Assembly (NCBI GenBank): GCA_023422565.1
Contig: JAFAGR010000050.1
Coordinates: forward strand, 1-20,517
Length of the DNA stretch: 20,517 nt
Direction of reading: 5' to 3'
Source of the DNA: Bacteroidota bacterium
Lineage (GTDB): Bacteria > Bacteroidota > Bacteroidia > Chitinophagales > Chitinophagaceae
This document shows positions 5,659 through 13,585 of this stretch, piece by piece. Under the pieces are notes generated by a model. It searched no databases. It was not told the DNA's origin and saw only the letters and a program-made list of their open reading frames with translations. Both the position numbers and the translations under genes were made by a program. Within the stretch, counting starts at the first letter, position 1; the number at the start of each line of letters is the position of its first letter.

Positions 5659-7308
5659 TTATGGATTTTCCCTTCTCCCCAATTTTGAACCATAAATCAC
5701 TACATGCACTGCGGCAAAAATTATTGAAATGTACATGAGTGTTCTGTCGGTATCAAAACCAACTGTAACCTGATGTAGAATACCGGCAACAACAAGAAGT
5801 GCGCAAAGTACCAAACTAACGATACGGGCTATTCGCATTCCCGGACGATAAGGCGTACCATTGCCAAGTTTACTGTTTTTAGCTCCATACCACAGGTAAA
5901 TATCCATCCCGATCAACATCCAAACCAACAGGCGAATCCAGGTATCCATCGGAAGGAACACCATCATGAACAGGCAAACTGCTATACCCAAAATAGGCAC
6001 AAGCGGCACCAATGGTGTTTTAAAAGCCCGCGGCAATTCCGGCATCTTCACCCTCATCACCCAAACCCCAACGCATACAAGTATAAATGCGAAGAGTGTT
6101 CCGATACTTGTCATTTCACCTACAACGCGCGCGGGCACGAAAGCCGCGAATGCACTCACAAAAAGCATAAACATAAGGTTGCTTTTTGCAGGCGTTTGGG
6201 TTTTTGGATTCACTTTTGAAAATACCCTGGGAATTAATCCGTCTTTACTCATACTAAAAAATACGCGGCTTTGACCCATTAACATTACGAGGATAACCGA
6301 CGCGTATCCGGCAAGTATCGCAACAACAATGGCGCGGTTAAGCCACGGGTAATCTGGTCGCGGAACTCCATCAGCACCTGCGGTTCCCATATGATCGATC
6401 GCTACGGCAACCGGAGCAATACCATCTTTTCCCGCAAATGTGGTATAAGGTGTAACGCCCGTCATCACGTGTGCGAAAAGCAAATAGAGAATTGTACAAA
6501 TTGCAAGCGAGCCAAGAATGCCGATCGGCATATCCCTTTTCGGATTCTTTGCTTCCTGGGCGGCCGTACTCACGGCATCGAACCCGATGTACGCGAAGAA
6601 GACGATCGCCGCTGCCCTGATAATACCACTAAAACCAAATTCTCCAAATGTTCCTGTATTATCCGGAATATAAGGTGTGAGGTTGTCATTATTAATATAC
6701 TTCCAGCCAAGAAAAATAAAGATCAACACTACAGAAACTTTCAGCGCCACAATTATACTGTTCACAAATGCACTCTCTTTTGTTCCCTTTACGAGCAACA
6801 AACTCATAAGAACAATTATAAAAACAGCAGGTAGGTTTATAATTCCACCGTCCCACGGGCCTACCGTTAGGGAAGCAGGCAGATGTATATCAAATCCCTC
6901 AAGAAATTTTACGAGATACCGGCTCCAACTGATCCCTACAGTAGCGGCTCCGACAGCGTATTCAAGTACAAGATCCCACCCAATGATCCACGCAATAAAT
7001 TCACCCATGGTGGCATAAGAGTAAGTGTAAGCACTTCCTGCTACCGGAATCATAGATGCAAATTCAGCATAACATAAGCCGGCAAAAAGGCAACCTAAGG
7101 CTGCAACAATAAATGAAATGGTGATCGCCGGACCTGCATGATTGGCAGCCGCCATACCTGTAATTGAAAAAAGGCCGGCGCCGATAATTGCACCGATTCC
7201 TAATGCAACCAGTCCCCATGCTCCAAGTGTACGCTTTAGCGTGTGTTCACCCGATTCAGCTGCTTCATTCATTAAAGCTTGCATGGGCTTCCTGACAAAT
7301 AAACTCAT
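5659..7308 (-). CDS. APC-superfamily amino acid permease (cationic amino acid transporter type)
   Basis: A 549-residue inner-membrane transporter with about 12-14 hydrophobic segments. The first carries the substrate-site signature GIGAIIGAGLFSITG, typical of the APC superfamily, and is followed by GPAITISFIVAALGCLFAGLCYAEFASMIP, the CAT/YfnA-like pattern. FAYIGFDAVSTAAQEAKNP is the conserved segment around TM6. The frame is open back to a GTG at 7434, but the ATG at 7308 is preferred: the conserved protein starts about 20 residues after it, and it leaves a 149-bp divergent regulatory gap to the symporter gene. The protein is expected to import amino acids, possibly basic ones, coupled to protons or by exchange; the substrate is inferred from family only. 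Its own terminator lies just downstream, so it is probably monocistronic. No perfect TAnnTTTG was found in the divergent gap. Confidence 0.9.
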   Translation of the reverse strand: MSLFVRKPMQALMNEAAESGEHTLKRTLGAWGLVALGIGAIIGAGLFSITGMAAANHAGPAITISFIVAALGCLFAGLCYAEFASMIPVAGSAYTYSYATMGEFIAWIIGWDLVLEYAVGAATVGISWSRYLVKFLEGFDIHLPASLTVGPWDGGIINLPAVFIIVLMSLLLVKGTKESAFVNSIIVALKVSVVLIFIFLGWKYINNDNLTPYIPDNTGTFGEFGFSGIIRAAAIVFFAYIGFDAVSTAAQEAKNPKRDMPIGILGSLAICTILYLLFAHVMTGVTPYTTFAGKDGIAPVAVAIDHMGTAGADGVPRPDYPWLNRAIVVAILAGYASVILVMLMGQSRVFFSMSKDGLIPRVFSKVNPKTQTPAKSNLMFMLFVSAFAAFVPARVVGEMTSIGTLFAFILVCVGVWVMRVKMPELPRAFKTPLVPLVPILGIAVCLFMMVFLPMDTWIRLLVWMLIGMDIYLWYGAKNSKLGNGTPYRPGMRIARIVSLVLCALLVVAGILHQVTVGFDTDRTLMYISIIFAAVHVVIYGSKLGRRENP

Positions 7309-7457
7309 ATAGTTAGAAGTTGGTAAGAAAAAAGATTGCGGAAAAATAAGCAAATAATTTCCATATGTATTCCCGCCTGTAATTTTTTTATGCGCGCTTT
7401 TTACACAAATTGTTTCAAATGTTTGCAAATGCACGGCACGAAAGCAAATAAATTTCG

Positions 7458-8882
7458 ATGAACAGGTTCAATCTTTTAGTTTTAAGGTTTCAAGTTGCCA
7501 AAACAATGAATAAGAGAACCACCGGACTGCTCTCGCTGCTGCTTTTTACCATCCTTGCAATTGTATATGTTCTAGAGCTAAATGAAATCGTTTCCTTCCC
7601 TGAAGTGTTTTTAAAAACGCTTCGCTGGACTTTCATTGCCGCCATTATAAGCTTTGCAGTTGTAAAAAAGTCACTCACCACATGGATACTGGTGAGTATG
7701 GTGGTAGGTATTGAGATCGGGCTGGACTTTCCAGAGTTCTCACAAAACCTGAAAGTGCTGAGCAGCATCTTTCTTCGTCTAGTCAAAACCGTTATTGCGC
7801 CCATCTTGTTCGCAACTCTGGTAGTGGGCATCGCCGGCCATTCCAGTTTGAAGCAGGTGGGAAGAATGGGCTGGAAGTCTATTCTTTATTTTGAAGTGGT
7901 AACTACAATTGCATTGATCATCGGCCTCATTGCGATAAACATTTCGGGAGCGGGTAAAGGCATTCAGCTTCCTGAAGGTTTTGAAGAAACGCTGCCGGAA
8001 GTAAAGCCGCAATCGTGGCAGGATGTGATTTTGCACATCTTCCCTGAAAATTTTGCCAAGTCGGTTTATCATGGTGATGTTCTTCCGATCGTGGTCTTCA
8101 GCATCATTTTCGGAATTGCCCTTGCAATGATTCGTGTTGACAAACGCAAACCCATGCTTGATTTTGCAGAAAGCCTCGCCGAAGTGATGTTCAAATTCAC
8201 CAACATCATTATGTATTTCGCGCCCTTTGGCGTGGGCGCTGCAATCGCAGTCACAGTCGGGCATTTGGGGTTGGATGTATTAGGAAATTTATTACAACTC
8301 CTGCTTACCTTATATGTAGCACTCATTGCCTTTATGATATTGGTGCTGGTTCCCGTTGCATTGATAGCGCGCATCCCGATAAAGAATTTTATAAAAGCTG
8401 TATCCGAACCGGTATCGATAGCTTTCGCAACAACAAGTTCAGAGTCTGCGCTGCCAAAGGCCATGGAGAATATGGAGAAATTTGGCGTACCGGGCAAGAT
8501 CGTATCCTTTGTGCTGCCAACCGGTTACACGTTTAATTTGGATGGAACAACTTTGTATTTATCGCTTGCCTCAGTATTCGTGGCGCAGGCCGCAGGTATA
8601 GACCTGTCTATCGGAGAACAACTGGTGATGGGCCTCACGTTAATGCTTACCAGTAAAGGCGTTGCCGGAGTGCCGCGAGCTTCCCTGGTAATATTACTAG
8701 GCACCGCTGCTTCTTTCGGACTACCGTTCTGGCCCATTATGGCAATTCTTGGTATAGACGAATTAATGGATATGGCGCGAACTTCCGTTAATGTGATCGG
8801 GAATACGCTTGCAAGCTGCGTTATAGCCCGCTGGGAAGGTGAATTTGACGATGGGAAAGCCCGAAATTTTATTCCTGATTAA
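7458..8882 (+). CDS. Dicarboxylate/amino acid:cation symporter (DAACS, GltP-like)
   Basis: A 474-residue secondary transporter coupling uptake of glutamate/aspartate or C4-dicarboxylates to Na+ or H+. The transport-core signatures are intact: HP1 TTSSESALP (325-333), TM7 FNLDGT (359-364), HP2 SKGVAGVP (399-406) and TM8 DMARTSVNVIGN (438-449). Arg441 sits where the archaeal aspartate transporter GltPh uses Arg397 to bind the side-chain carboxylate, which favours an acidic substrate. Two starts are possible: ATG at 7458, or ATG at 7506 (MNKRTTG), which drops a 16-residue leader. Neither has a clear ribosome site. It is divergent from the APC permease, and the DedA gene follows 48 bp downstream of its stop. 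The family is certain; choosing among glutamate, aspartate and succinate is not possible from sequence alone. Confidence 0.92.
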   Translation: MNRFNLLVLRFQVAKTMNKRTTGLLSLLLFTILAIVYVLELNEIVSFPEVFLKTLRWTFIAAIISFAVVKKSLTTWILVSMVVGIEIGLDFPEFSQNLKVLSSIFLRLVKTVIAPILFATLVVGIAGHSSLKQVGRMGWKSILYFEVVTTIALIIGLIAINISGAGKGIQLPEGFEETLPEVKPQSWQDVILHIFPENFAKSVYHGDVLPIVVFSIIFGIALAMIRVDKRKPMLDFAESLAEVMFKFTNIIMYFAPFGVGAAIAVTVGHLGLDVLGNLLQLLLTLYVALIAFMILVLVPVALIARIPIKNFIKAVSEPVSIAFATTSSESALPKAMENMEKFGVPGKIVSFVLPTGYTFNLDGTTLYLSLASVFVAQAAGIDLSIGEQLVMGLTLMLTSKGVAGVPRASLVILLGTAASFGLPFWPIMAILGIDELMDMARTSVNVIGNTLASCVIARWEGEFDDGKARNFIPD

Positions 8883-8930
8883 TTAACATCCCTGCCGCTT
8901 CGGTAAAATTTTTTGTCGTTTATTTGCGCC

Positions 8931-9599
8931 ATGGAATTCAAAGATCTTCTTAATCCGCAGTTTTATATTGACAATGGCGGGTTGTGGCTGGTGTTGTTTA
9001 TAGTATTCGCGGAAACCGGATTGTTCGCGGGTTTTTTTCTCCCCGGAGACTCACTCTTGTTTGTAGGCGGAATTTTCAGCGACCAGTTGATCAAAAGTAT
9101 CGGTATCGATCTTGGAAGTGATTTTCTCCATGTATTCATGTTGTCATCAATGGTTGCCATAGCGGGAATCATCGGAAACATGGTGGGCTATTGGTTCGGT
9201 AAAAAATCGGGCCCGATGTTATACAATCGCAAAGACTCCTTTTTGTTCAAGAAGAAATATCTTCATAAGGCACATGATTTTTATGAGGAACGTGGTGGCA
9301 GCACGATAATCATTGCACGTTTTCTTCCCATCATCAGAACCTTCGCGCCTATAGTTGCCGGTATCGTTCAAATGGACCGTAAGAAGTTCATGTTTTTTAA
9401 TGTGGTTGGTTCAATTGCCTGGGCTTTCTCACTGATCTTCGCCGGCTTTTATCTTAATGCGTTCCTGGTGGCGAAATATGATTTCCATTTGGAGAAGCAT
9501 CTTGAGATCATTATTTTAATAATCGTATTGATAACAACCGCTCCCGTGATCTATAAGTTGTTTTTCGCAAAGAAGAAGGAAACCGTTATTAAAAAGTAA
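8931..9599 (+). CDS. DedA / SNARE-associated family membrane protein
   Basis: A 222-residue polytopic inner-membrane protein of the DedA (VTT-domain) family, whose members have been linked to undecaprenyl-phosphate or phospholipid flipping and to membrane-potential homeostasis. Visible signatures are FAETG (26-30), FFLPGDSLLFVGG (35-47), GNMVGYWFGKKSG (82-94), and ARFLPIIRTFAPIVAG (129-144) with the Arg130 and Arg136 pair. The Glu, Asp and two Arg residues match positions reported as important in E. coli DedA proteins. The frame is open from a TTG at 8913, but the ATG at 8931 is the natural start. It is followed after 11 bp by a family-9 glycosyltransferase. A lipid-carrier role would fit such an envelope-glycan neighbour, but this is inference. 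Confidence 0.9.
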   Translation: MEFKDLLNPQFYIDNGGLWLVLFIVFAETGLFAGFFLPGDSLLFVGGIFSDQLIKSIGIDLGSDFLHVFMLSSMVAIAGIIGNMVGYWFGKKSGPMLYNRKDSFLFKKKYLHKAHDFYEERGGSTIIIARFLPIIRTFAPIVAGIVQMDRKKFMFFNVVGSIAWAFSLIFAGFYLNAFLVAKYDFHLEKHLEIIILIIVLITTAPVIYKLFFAKKKETVIKK

Positions 9600-9610
9600 C
9601 CCGAACAAAT

Positions 9611-10612
9611 TTGGCAACGAAAGTTCTCATCATAAGGCTTTCATCTATCGGCGATATTGTATTGGCGAGTCCCGTGTTTCGTTGCGTAAAAAAGCAGGTG
9701 CCTGATGCGCAGCTTCATTTTGCCACAAAGGAGTCTTTCAAAATGGTGACGGCATCCAATCCTTACATAGATGCGTTTCACTATTACAACAACGACCTCG
9801 CCGCTTTCATTAAAGAACTGAAAGATGAGGATTTCGATTACGTAATAGACCTGCACAACAACTTTCGCAGTACAAGGATCAGGAAGGCTTTGAAGAAGAA
9901 GACCTTTGTGATCGACAAGCAAAACATTAAAAAGTTTTTTCTCACTGAATACAGCGCCAAATTTTTAAAGATCAGGCATATTACTGAGCGAAGTTTGGAT
10001 ACCGTAACCAAACTTGGAGTTACGAATGATGGCCAGGGCCTCGATTATTTTGTAGCGAAAGAAAATGTAGTTCCTATAGATGATATTCCGGCTTCTCACC
10101 ATGCAGGCTTTATCGCATTTGTAACCGGCGCTACATACAACTGCAAAAAGCTTCCTCTGCAGAAAATGCAGGAACTGGTGGTATTGATCGACCATCCCAT
10201 AATCTTAATCGGAGGTAAGAGTGATTTTGAGGAAATGGAAAAAGTTGCGGCGATCGATCCGGTAAAGATCTATAATGCCTGCGGCAAGTTTAATCTTGAT
10301 GAGTCGGCTGACCTTGTGAGCCGTGCAAAGCTGGTGATTTCGCATGATACCGGCTTTCAATATATTGCGGCCGCATTCAAGAAACCAATTCTTGCACTAT
10401 GGGGATGTACATCGCCACGCCTCGGTTTTGAACCTTACTACGGCGACAAATTTCTGAGTAAAGCACCGCGCGATTTTTATAAGAATATTTTTCTGGACCT
10501 GCATTGCCAGCCATGCAGTAAGGGAACGGATCAATGTCCCCTGGGCCATTTTAACTGCATGCGAAAGATGGATATGAAGATGGTAGCCGGAGAGGTGTTT
10601 AAACGCTTGTGA
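9611..10612 (+). CDS. Glycosyltransferase family 9 (heptosyltransferase-like)
   Basis: A 333-residue GT-B fold enzyme of family GT9, related to the ADP-heptose:LPS heptosyltransferases that build the lipopolysaccharide inner core. The N-terminal lobe opens with KVLIIRLSSIGDIVLASPVFR (4-24), the acceptor-lobe signature. The C-terminal lobe has SHDTGFQYIAAAFKKPILALWG (244-265), the sugar-nucleotide site. Cys299, Cys302, Cys309 and Cys316 form a C-x2-C-x6-C-x6-C cluster that I associate with Bacteroidota members and that might bind metal. The start is a TTG, because no ATG or GTG exists in frame between the upstream DedA stop and the conserved strand. The 11-bp gap suggests translational coupling with DedA. 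The gene ends beside an octamer repeat array. The sugar donor could be something other than heptose. Confidence 0.9.
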   Translation: MATKVLIIRLSSIGDIVLASPVFRCVKKQVPDAQLHFATKESFKMVTASNPYIDAFHYYNNDLAAFIKELKDEDFDYVIDLHNNFRSTRIRKALKKKTFVIDKQNIKKFFLTEYSAKFLKIRHITERSLDTVTKLGVTNDGQGLDYFVAKENVVPIDDIPASHHAGFIAFVTGATYNCKKLPLQKMQELVVLIDHPIILIGGKSDFEEMEKVAAIDPVKIYNACGKFNLDESADLVSRAKLVISHDTGFQYIAAAFKKPILALWGCTSPRLGFEPYYGDKFLSKAPRDFYKNIFLDLHCQPCSKGTDQCPLGHFNCMRKMDMKMVAGEVFKRL

Positions 10613-10613
10613 G

Positions 10614-10645
10614 CGATGTGCTAATTTGCAGATGTGCAGATTGAG
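10614..10645. repeat. Degenerate 8-bp tandem array directly after the glycosyltransferase stop
   Basis: Four octamers in register: CGATGTGC, TAATTTGC, AGATGTGC, AGATTGAG. The array starts one base after the TGA stop codon at 10610-10612. Confidence 0.65.
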
Positions 10646-10684
10646 TAAATGATCAACGAGTAGCTGCGAAACGATCGAGGATTT

Positions 10685-10712
10685 ACGATTTACGACTTAC
10701 GATGTACGAGTT
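10685..10712. repeat. Degenerate 7-bp tandem array (reverse orientation)
   Basis: Four heptamers: ACGATTT, ACGACTT, ACGATGT, ACGAGTT. Read on the minus strand they match the AAATCGT/ACATCGT family at 2545-2607 and 3135-3190, so this is the same element inverted. Confidence 0.78.
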
Positions 10713-10739
10713 ACATCGTGAAACGGGCTACCCGCTTTG

Positions 10740-10760
10740 GACTATCGACTACCGAATAAA
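10740..10760. repeat. Short 7-bp tandem repeat (GACTATC type)
   Basis: Three units, GACTATC, GACTACC and GAATAAA, lie 27 bp after the previous array. They have the same 7-bp period but a different core. The short length makes this less certain. Confidence 0.45.
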
Positions 10761-10856
10761 AGCATTCCGTTAATGAATCTATAAATCAATTCTCTTGGGT
10801 TTTTATTAGGAAATAAAATAAGTATTTTGTTTTTCAAGCTCCTAAATGCAAAACCC

Positions 10857-11432
10857 ATGAACCTCATCACTCTTCTGCTTTCATTCTTTATCAGTTTCAA
10901 TACGCCAAAAAATGATAAACTGGCCACACGTATTTTGTGGACAGAGCAGAGCCCGATGCCGGCATCTGAGGTTGTCTACTTCTCTCCCGATCGTCCGCTT
11001 ACATGGAAAGACTTTAAAGGCTCTCCGGTGGAGGGCAGAGCCGCAGCAATTACCGTTTCTGGTTTTGGTTACCGCGCAAGAGTGAATACGGCAAATCCAG
11101 ATCATCAATTAGATATCCAGGTTTACTGTTACTTCAACAAAAACAAATCGTGGGTTAAACCGGGGCGTACAACGGATTATATTCTTCGTCACGAGCAACA
11201 ACACTTCAATATCAGTTACATTGCGGCGAGAATTTTTCAGGATAAACTTAATGAAGCAGAGTTTACGTTATCCAATTACAATACACTTGTTCCCCAGTTA
11301 TACAATGAAGCCTGCGCGGTGATGAATAAACTCCAGGACGATTATGATGGTGAAACAAAGAATGGCCAACTGCACGACAAGCAGGATCATTGGAATAATT
11401 ATGTGGACGAGGCCCTTGCAGGCATTAAATAG
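10857..11432 (+). CDS. Secreted DUF922 putative Zn-dependent protease
   Basis: A 191-residue exported protein resembling DUF922, a family described as putative secreted Zn-dependent proteases. An N-terminal hydrophobic stretch (2-13) is a likely signal peptide. The zinc-site motif HEQQH (112-116) is intact, preceded by YILR as is typical for the family. The C-terminal YDGETKNGQLHDKQDHWNNYVDEAL also fits the family pattern. The PLTWKDFKG segment (47-55) is the common domain start. The frame is open from a TTG at 10827, but the ATG at 10857 directly precedes the signal peptide. The gene ends by overlapping the stop of the convergent Nramp gene by 8 bp, with no terminator between them. Protease activity is inferred from HExxH; the substrate is unknown. 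Confidence 0.85.
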   Translation: MNLITLLLSFFISFNTPKNDKLATRILWTEQSPMPASEVVYFSPDRPLTWKDFKGSPVEGRAAAITVSGFGYRARVNTANPDHQLDIQVYCYFNKNKSWVKPGRTTDYILRHEQQHFNISYIAARIFQDKLNEAEFTLSNYNTLVPQLYNEACAVMNKLQDDYDGETKNGQLHDKQDHWNNYVDEALAGIK

Positions 11433-13296
11433 TTACAACCAACACAGGTATTTTTAACTCATGACGCACATTGTCAACCGTGCTTCCATAAACGAAATCC
11501 TTTAAGCCTGTATGGCCATGAGCACCTATCACTAACAGATCTGCGTTATACTCCTTTACAAGGCGAACGATCTCTTTGACTCTCCGCTGATAACCCAAAG
11601 CGCCTGTGGCTTCCAGTCCGAGCTCCTTTAACTGCCTGAGGTAGTTATCCAGCATTTCCTGATCCACGCGGGTTTCGTAATCATCGCTCTCTTTTCCCAT
11701 AATATTTGCAGACGCGCTTTCCACAATGTGTATGAGAAAATAGGAGGCATCGTTTCCGCCCTGGAGTTTAGCATGTGAAAGTATCTTTTCATCATTGGGG
11801 GAGAAATCGAGTGCAACGGCAATTCGTTTAAATGTTTGTCCCTCGAGCTTAAGCGTCTCTACGGGTTTATGCATAAGTATATTGTGTGTTCCTTTCTTCT
11901 TTCGTAAATATGGGTGCAGTATAATATAGGCCAGGAGGGCGAGGAGTGTAAGGCCGCTCGCTATTATCGCCAGCTTCATTGCAGTATTATCACCTTGCAT
12001 CACCGGCTCCACTTCATTTACCAGCATCTTCAAATTCAGGAAAACAAGAACCGAAGCGATCAGCCATGCGGCAAATTTCGTCAGCGGTTTAATGGCAAAT
12101 TTTCCCATTGTGGCTTTGTCGCTCACAAATTGTATCAATGGCATTATGGCAAAGCCAAGTTGAAGGCTTAAAATTACCTGACTCAAAACAAGCATGGCGT
12201 CTACTTCATCTTCGCCATAAATAAGAATAACCAGGAATGCCGGAATGATAGCGAGCAGCCTCGTGAGCAACCGTCGCAAAATAGGGCTGATGCGAAGCTG
12301 GAGATAACCTTCCATTACTATTTGTCCGGCAAGTGTTCCGGTAACGGTTGAACTTTGTCCCGCAGCAATAAGCGCGAGTGCGAAAAGGATAGGGGCCGTA
12401 TCACCTAAAAAACCGGGCAGCAAACGATGGGCTTCCTTTATTTCCGCTACATCAGAATTGCCTGTTTTAAAAAACACAGTTGCTGCCAGCACAAGTATGG
12501 CTGCATTCACGAGGAAGGCAATGTTCAATGCGATAGTGGAATCAATACGATTATATTTTATGGCCTTCCTTATTCCCTCATCTGTTTTTTCAAACTTTCT
12601 TGTTTGTACCAAGGCCGAATGCAGGTAAAGATTGTGTGGCATCACCGTAGCTCCAATAATTCCGATTGCTATGTAAAGCGCATTATCAGAAGGTATGGAG
12701 GGAATTAATCCTCCGGCTACTTCAAGCGGGTCAGGCTTTGCCATTACGATCTGTATGAGGAAACAAACAGCGATGATGGCCACAAGGGTGATAATGAACG
12801 CTTCCATCTTCCGCATGCCGAGCCTTTGTAAATAAAGAAGTAGAAATGTATCGAGTATGGTAATAGACACACCCCATATCAATGGAAGTCCCGTGAGCAG
12901 TTGAATGCCTATCGCCATGCCGAGTACTTCGGCGAGGTCTGTCGCTGCAATTGCTATCTCTGCAAGAATGTAAAGAAGAAAATTAACCGGCTTCGGATAG
13001 GTTTCCCTGTTAGCCTGTGCAAGGTCGCGGCCACGAACAATTCCGAGGCGTGCAGAAAGGCCTTGCAGCAGTAAGGCCATGAGATTACTCATCAGCAGCA
13101 CCCAAATAAGTGAGTAACCGTACTTGCTACCACCGGCAAGGTCAGTTGCCCAGTTGCCCGGATCCATGTAGCCCACACTAACTAAATATGCCGGACCGAG
13201 GAAAGAGAATATTTTTCTCCACCCTTTGCCATGCTTTGTTTCAACTGTATTATGCACTTCGCTCAGGGAAACATCCTGATCACTCATTTTTTTCAT
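11425..13296 (-). CDS. mntH: Nramp divalent metal transporter (MntH-type) fused to UspA domain
   Basis: A 623-residue fusion. Residues about 25-460 are an Nramp proton-coupled Mn2+/Fe2+ importer in the inner membrane with the full metal-site signature: DPGN (45-48) in TM1 and ATVMPH (216-221) in TM6, so Asp45, Asn48, Ala216 and Met219 correspond to the metal ligands of the bacterial Nramp structures. Residues about 489-623 are a cytoplasmic universal stress (UspA) domain starting FKRIAVALDFS. It has the nucleotide-binding pattern G-x2-G-x9-GS at 591-605, the form associated with ATP-binding Usp proteins. The combination suggests transport gated or sensed by a nucleotide or stress signal; this is inference. 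An alternative ATG lies three codons in. An inverted repeat overlapping a TAGATTTG -7 element lies upstream (13333-13346). The 3' end overlaps the convergent DUF922 gene. Confidence 0.93.
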   Translation of the reverse strand: MKKMSDQDVSLSEVHNTVETKHGKGWRKIFSFLGPAYLVSVGYMDPGNWATDLAGGSKYGYSLIWVLLMSNLMALLLQGLSARLGIVRGRDLAQANRETYPKPVNFLLYILAEIAIAATDLAEVLGMAIGIQLLTGLPLIWGVSITILDTFLLLYLQRLGMRKMEAFIITLVAIIAVCFLIQIVMAKPDPLEVAGGLIPSIPSDNALYIAIGIIGATVMPHNLYLHSALVQTRKFEKTDEGIRKAIKYNRIDSTIALNIAFLVNAAILVLAATVFFKTGNSDVAEIKEAHRLLPGFLGDTAPILFALALIAAGQSSTVTGTLAGQIVMEGYLQLRISPILRRLLTRLLAIIPAFLVILIYGEDEVDAMLVLSQVILSLQLGFAIMPLIQFVSDKATMGKFAIKPLTKFAAWLIASVLVFLNLKMLVNEVEPVMQGDNTAMKLAIIASGLTLLALLAYIILHPYLRKKKGTHNILMHKPVETLKLEGQTFKRIAVALDFSPNDEKILSHAKLQGGNDASYFLIHIVESASANIMGKESDDYETRVDQEMLDNYLRQLKELGLEATGALGYQRRVKEIVRLVKEYNADLLVIGAHGHTGLKDFVYGSTVDNVRHELKIPVLVVTI

Positions 13297-13332
13297 GAAG
13301 AAATGTATGCGAGGGTGTGGCTTAAAATAAAT

Positions 13333-13346
13333 TTAGACAAATCTAA
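13333..13346 (-). promoter_or_regulatory. Metal-regulator-like operator over the mntH -7 element
   Basis: The inverted repeat TTAGA-caaa-TCTAA lies 37 bp upstream of the mntH start. On the minus strand it contains TAGATTTG (13345-13338), a perfect TAnnTTTG -7 box. No clear TTTG -33 element was found at the expected distance. A DtxR/MntR-type Mn or Fe regulator is the natural candidate for the site, by analogy with other mntH genes; that assignment is inference. Confidence 0.55.
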
Positions 13347-13585
13347 CTAATTTGAGGGTTTGGTGATCGGCGATTTGATATTTTCTTTTCGCTGATTGGC
13401 AGAGACAAGTGAAAGCGGGAAAAGTAAAAATTAAAAAAGGAAAATTAGTAGGCAGCTTAGCGCGGTTCGATCTTTGCAACCTTTCGTTCAAGATGATTTT
13501 GACTCCGGGCTACTATACTAATGACTCGGGAGTTTCGACCGATCACTAACTAATGTTTAATATTGCAAAAAGAAAATACTGATAG

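Noticed and set aside
6391..6834. 147-codon plus-strand open frame inside the permease gene
   Set aside because: It is antisense to a well-conserved transporter, and rich in Cys, Asn and Arg as expected from reversed membrane-protein codons.
7779..8264. 161-codon minus-strand open frame inside the symporter gene
   Set aside because: It is a shadow of the DAACS gene, His/Cys-rich with no recognisable motif.
10742..10927. 61-codon minus-strand open frame upstream of the DUF922 gene
   Set aside because: It overlaps the signal-peptide codons of the DUF922 gene and has no support of its own.
13480..13585. Promoter for the phosphorylase homologue (TAATATTG near 13558)
   Set aside because: It has one mismatch to TAnnTTTG and no TTTG at the expected distance, so it is not listed as a feature.
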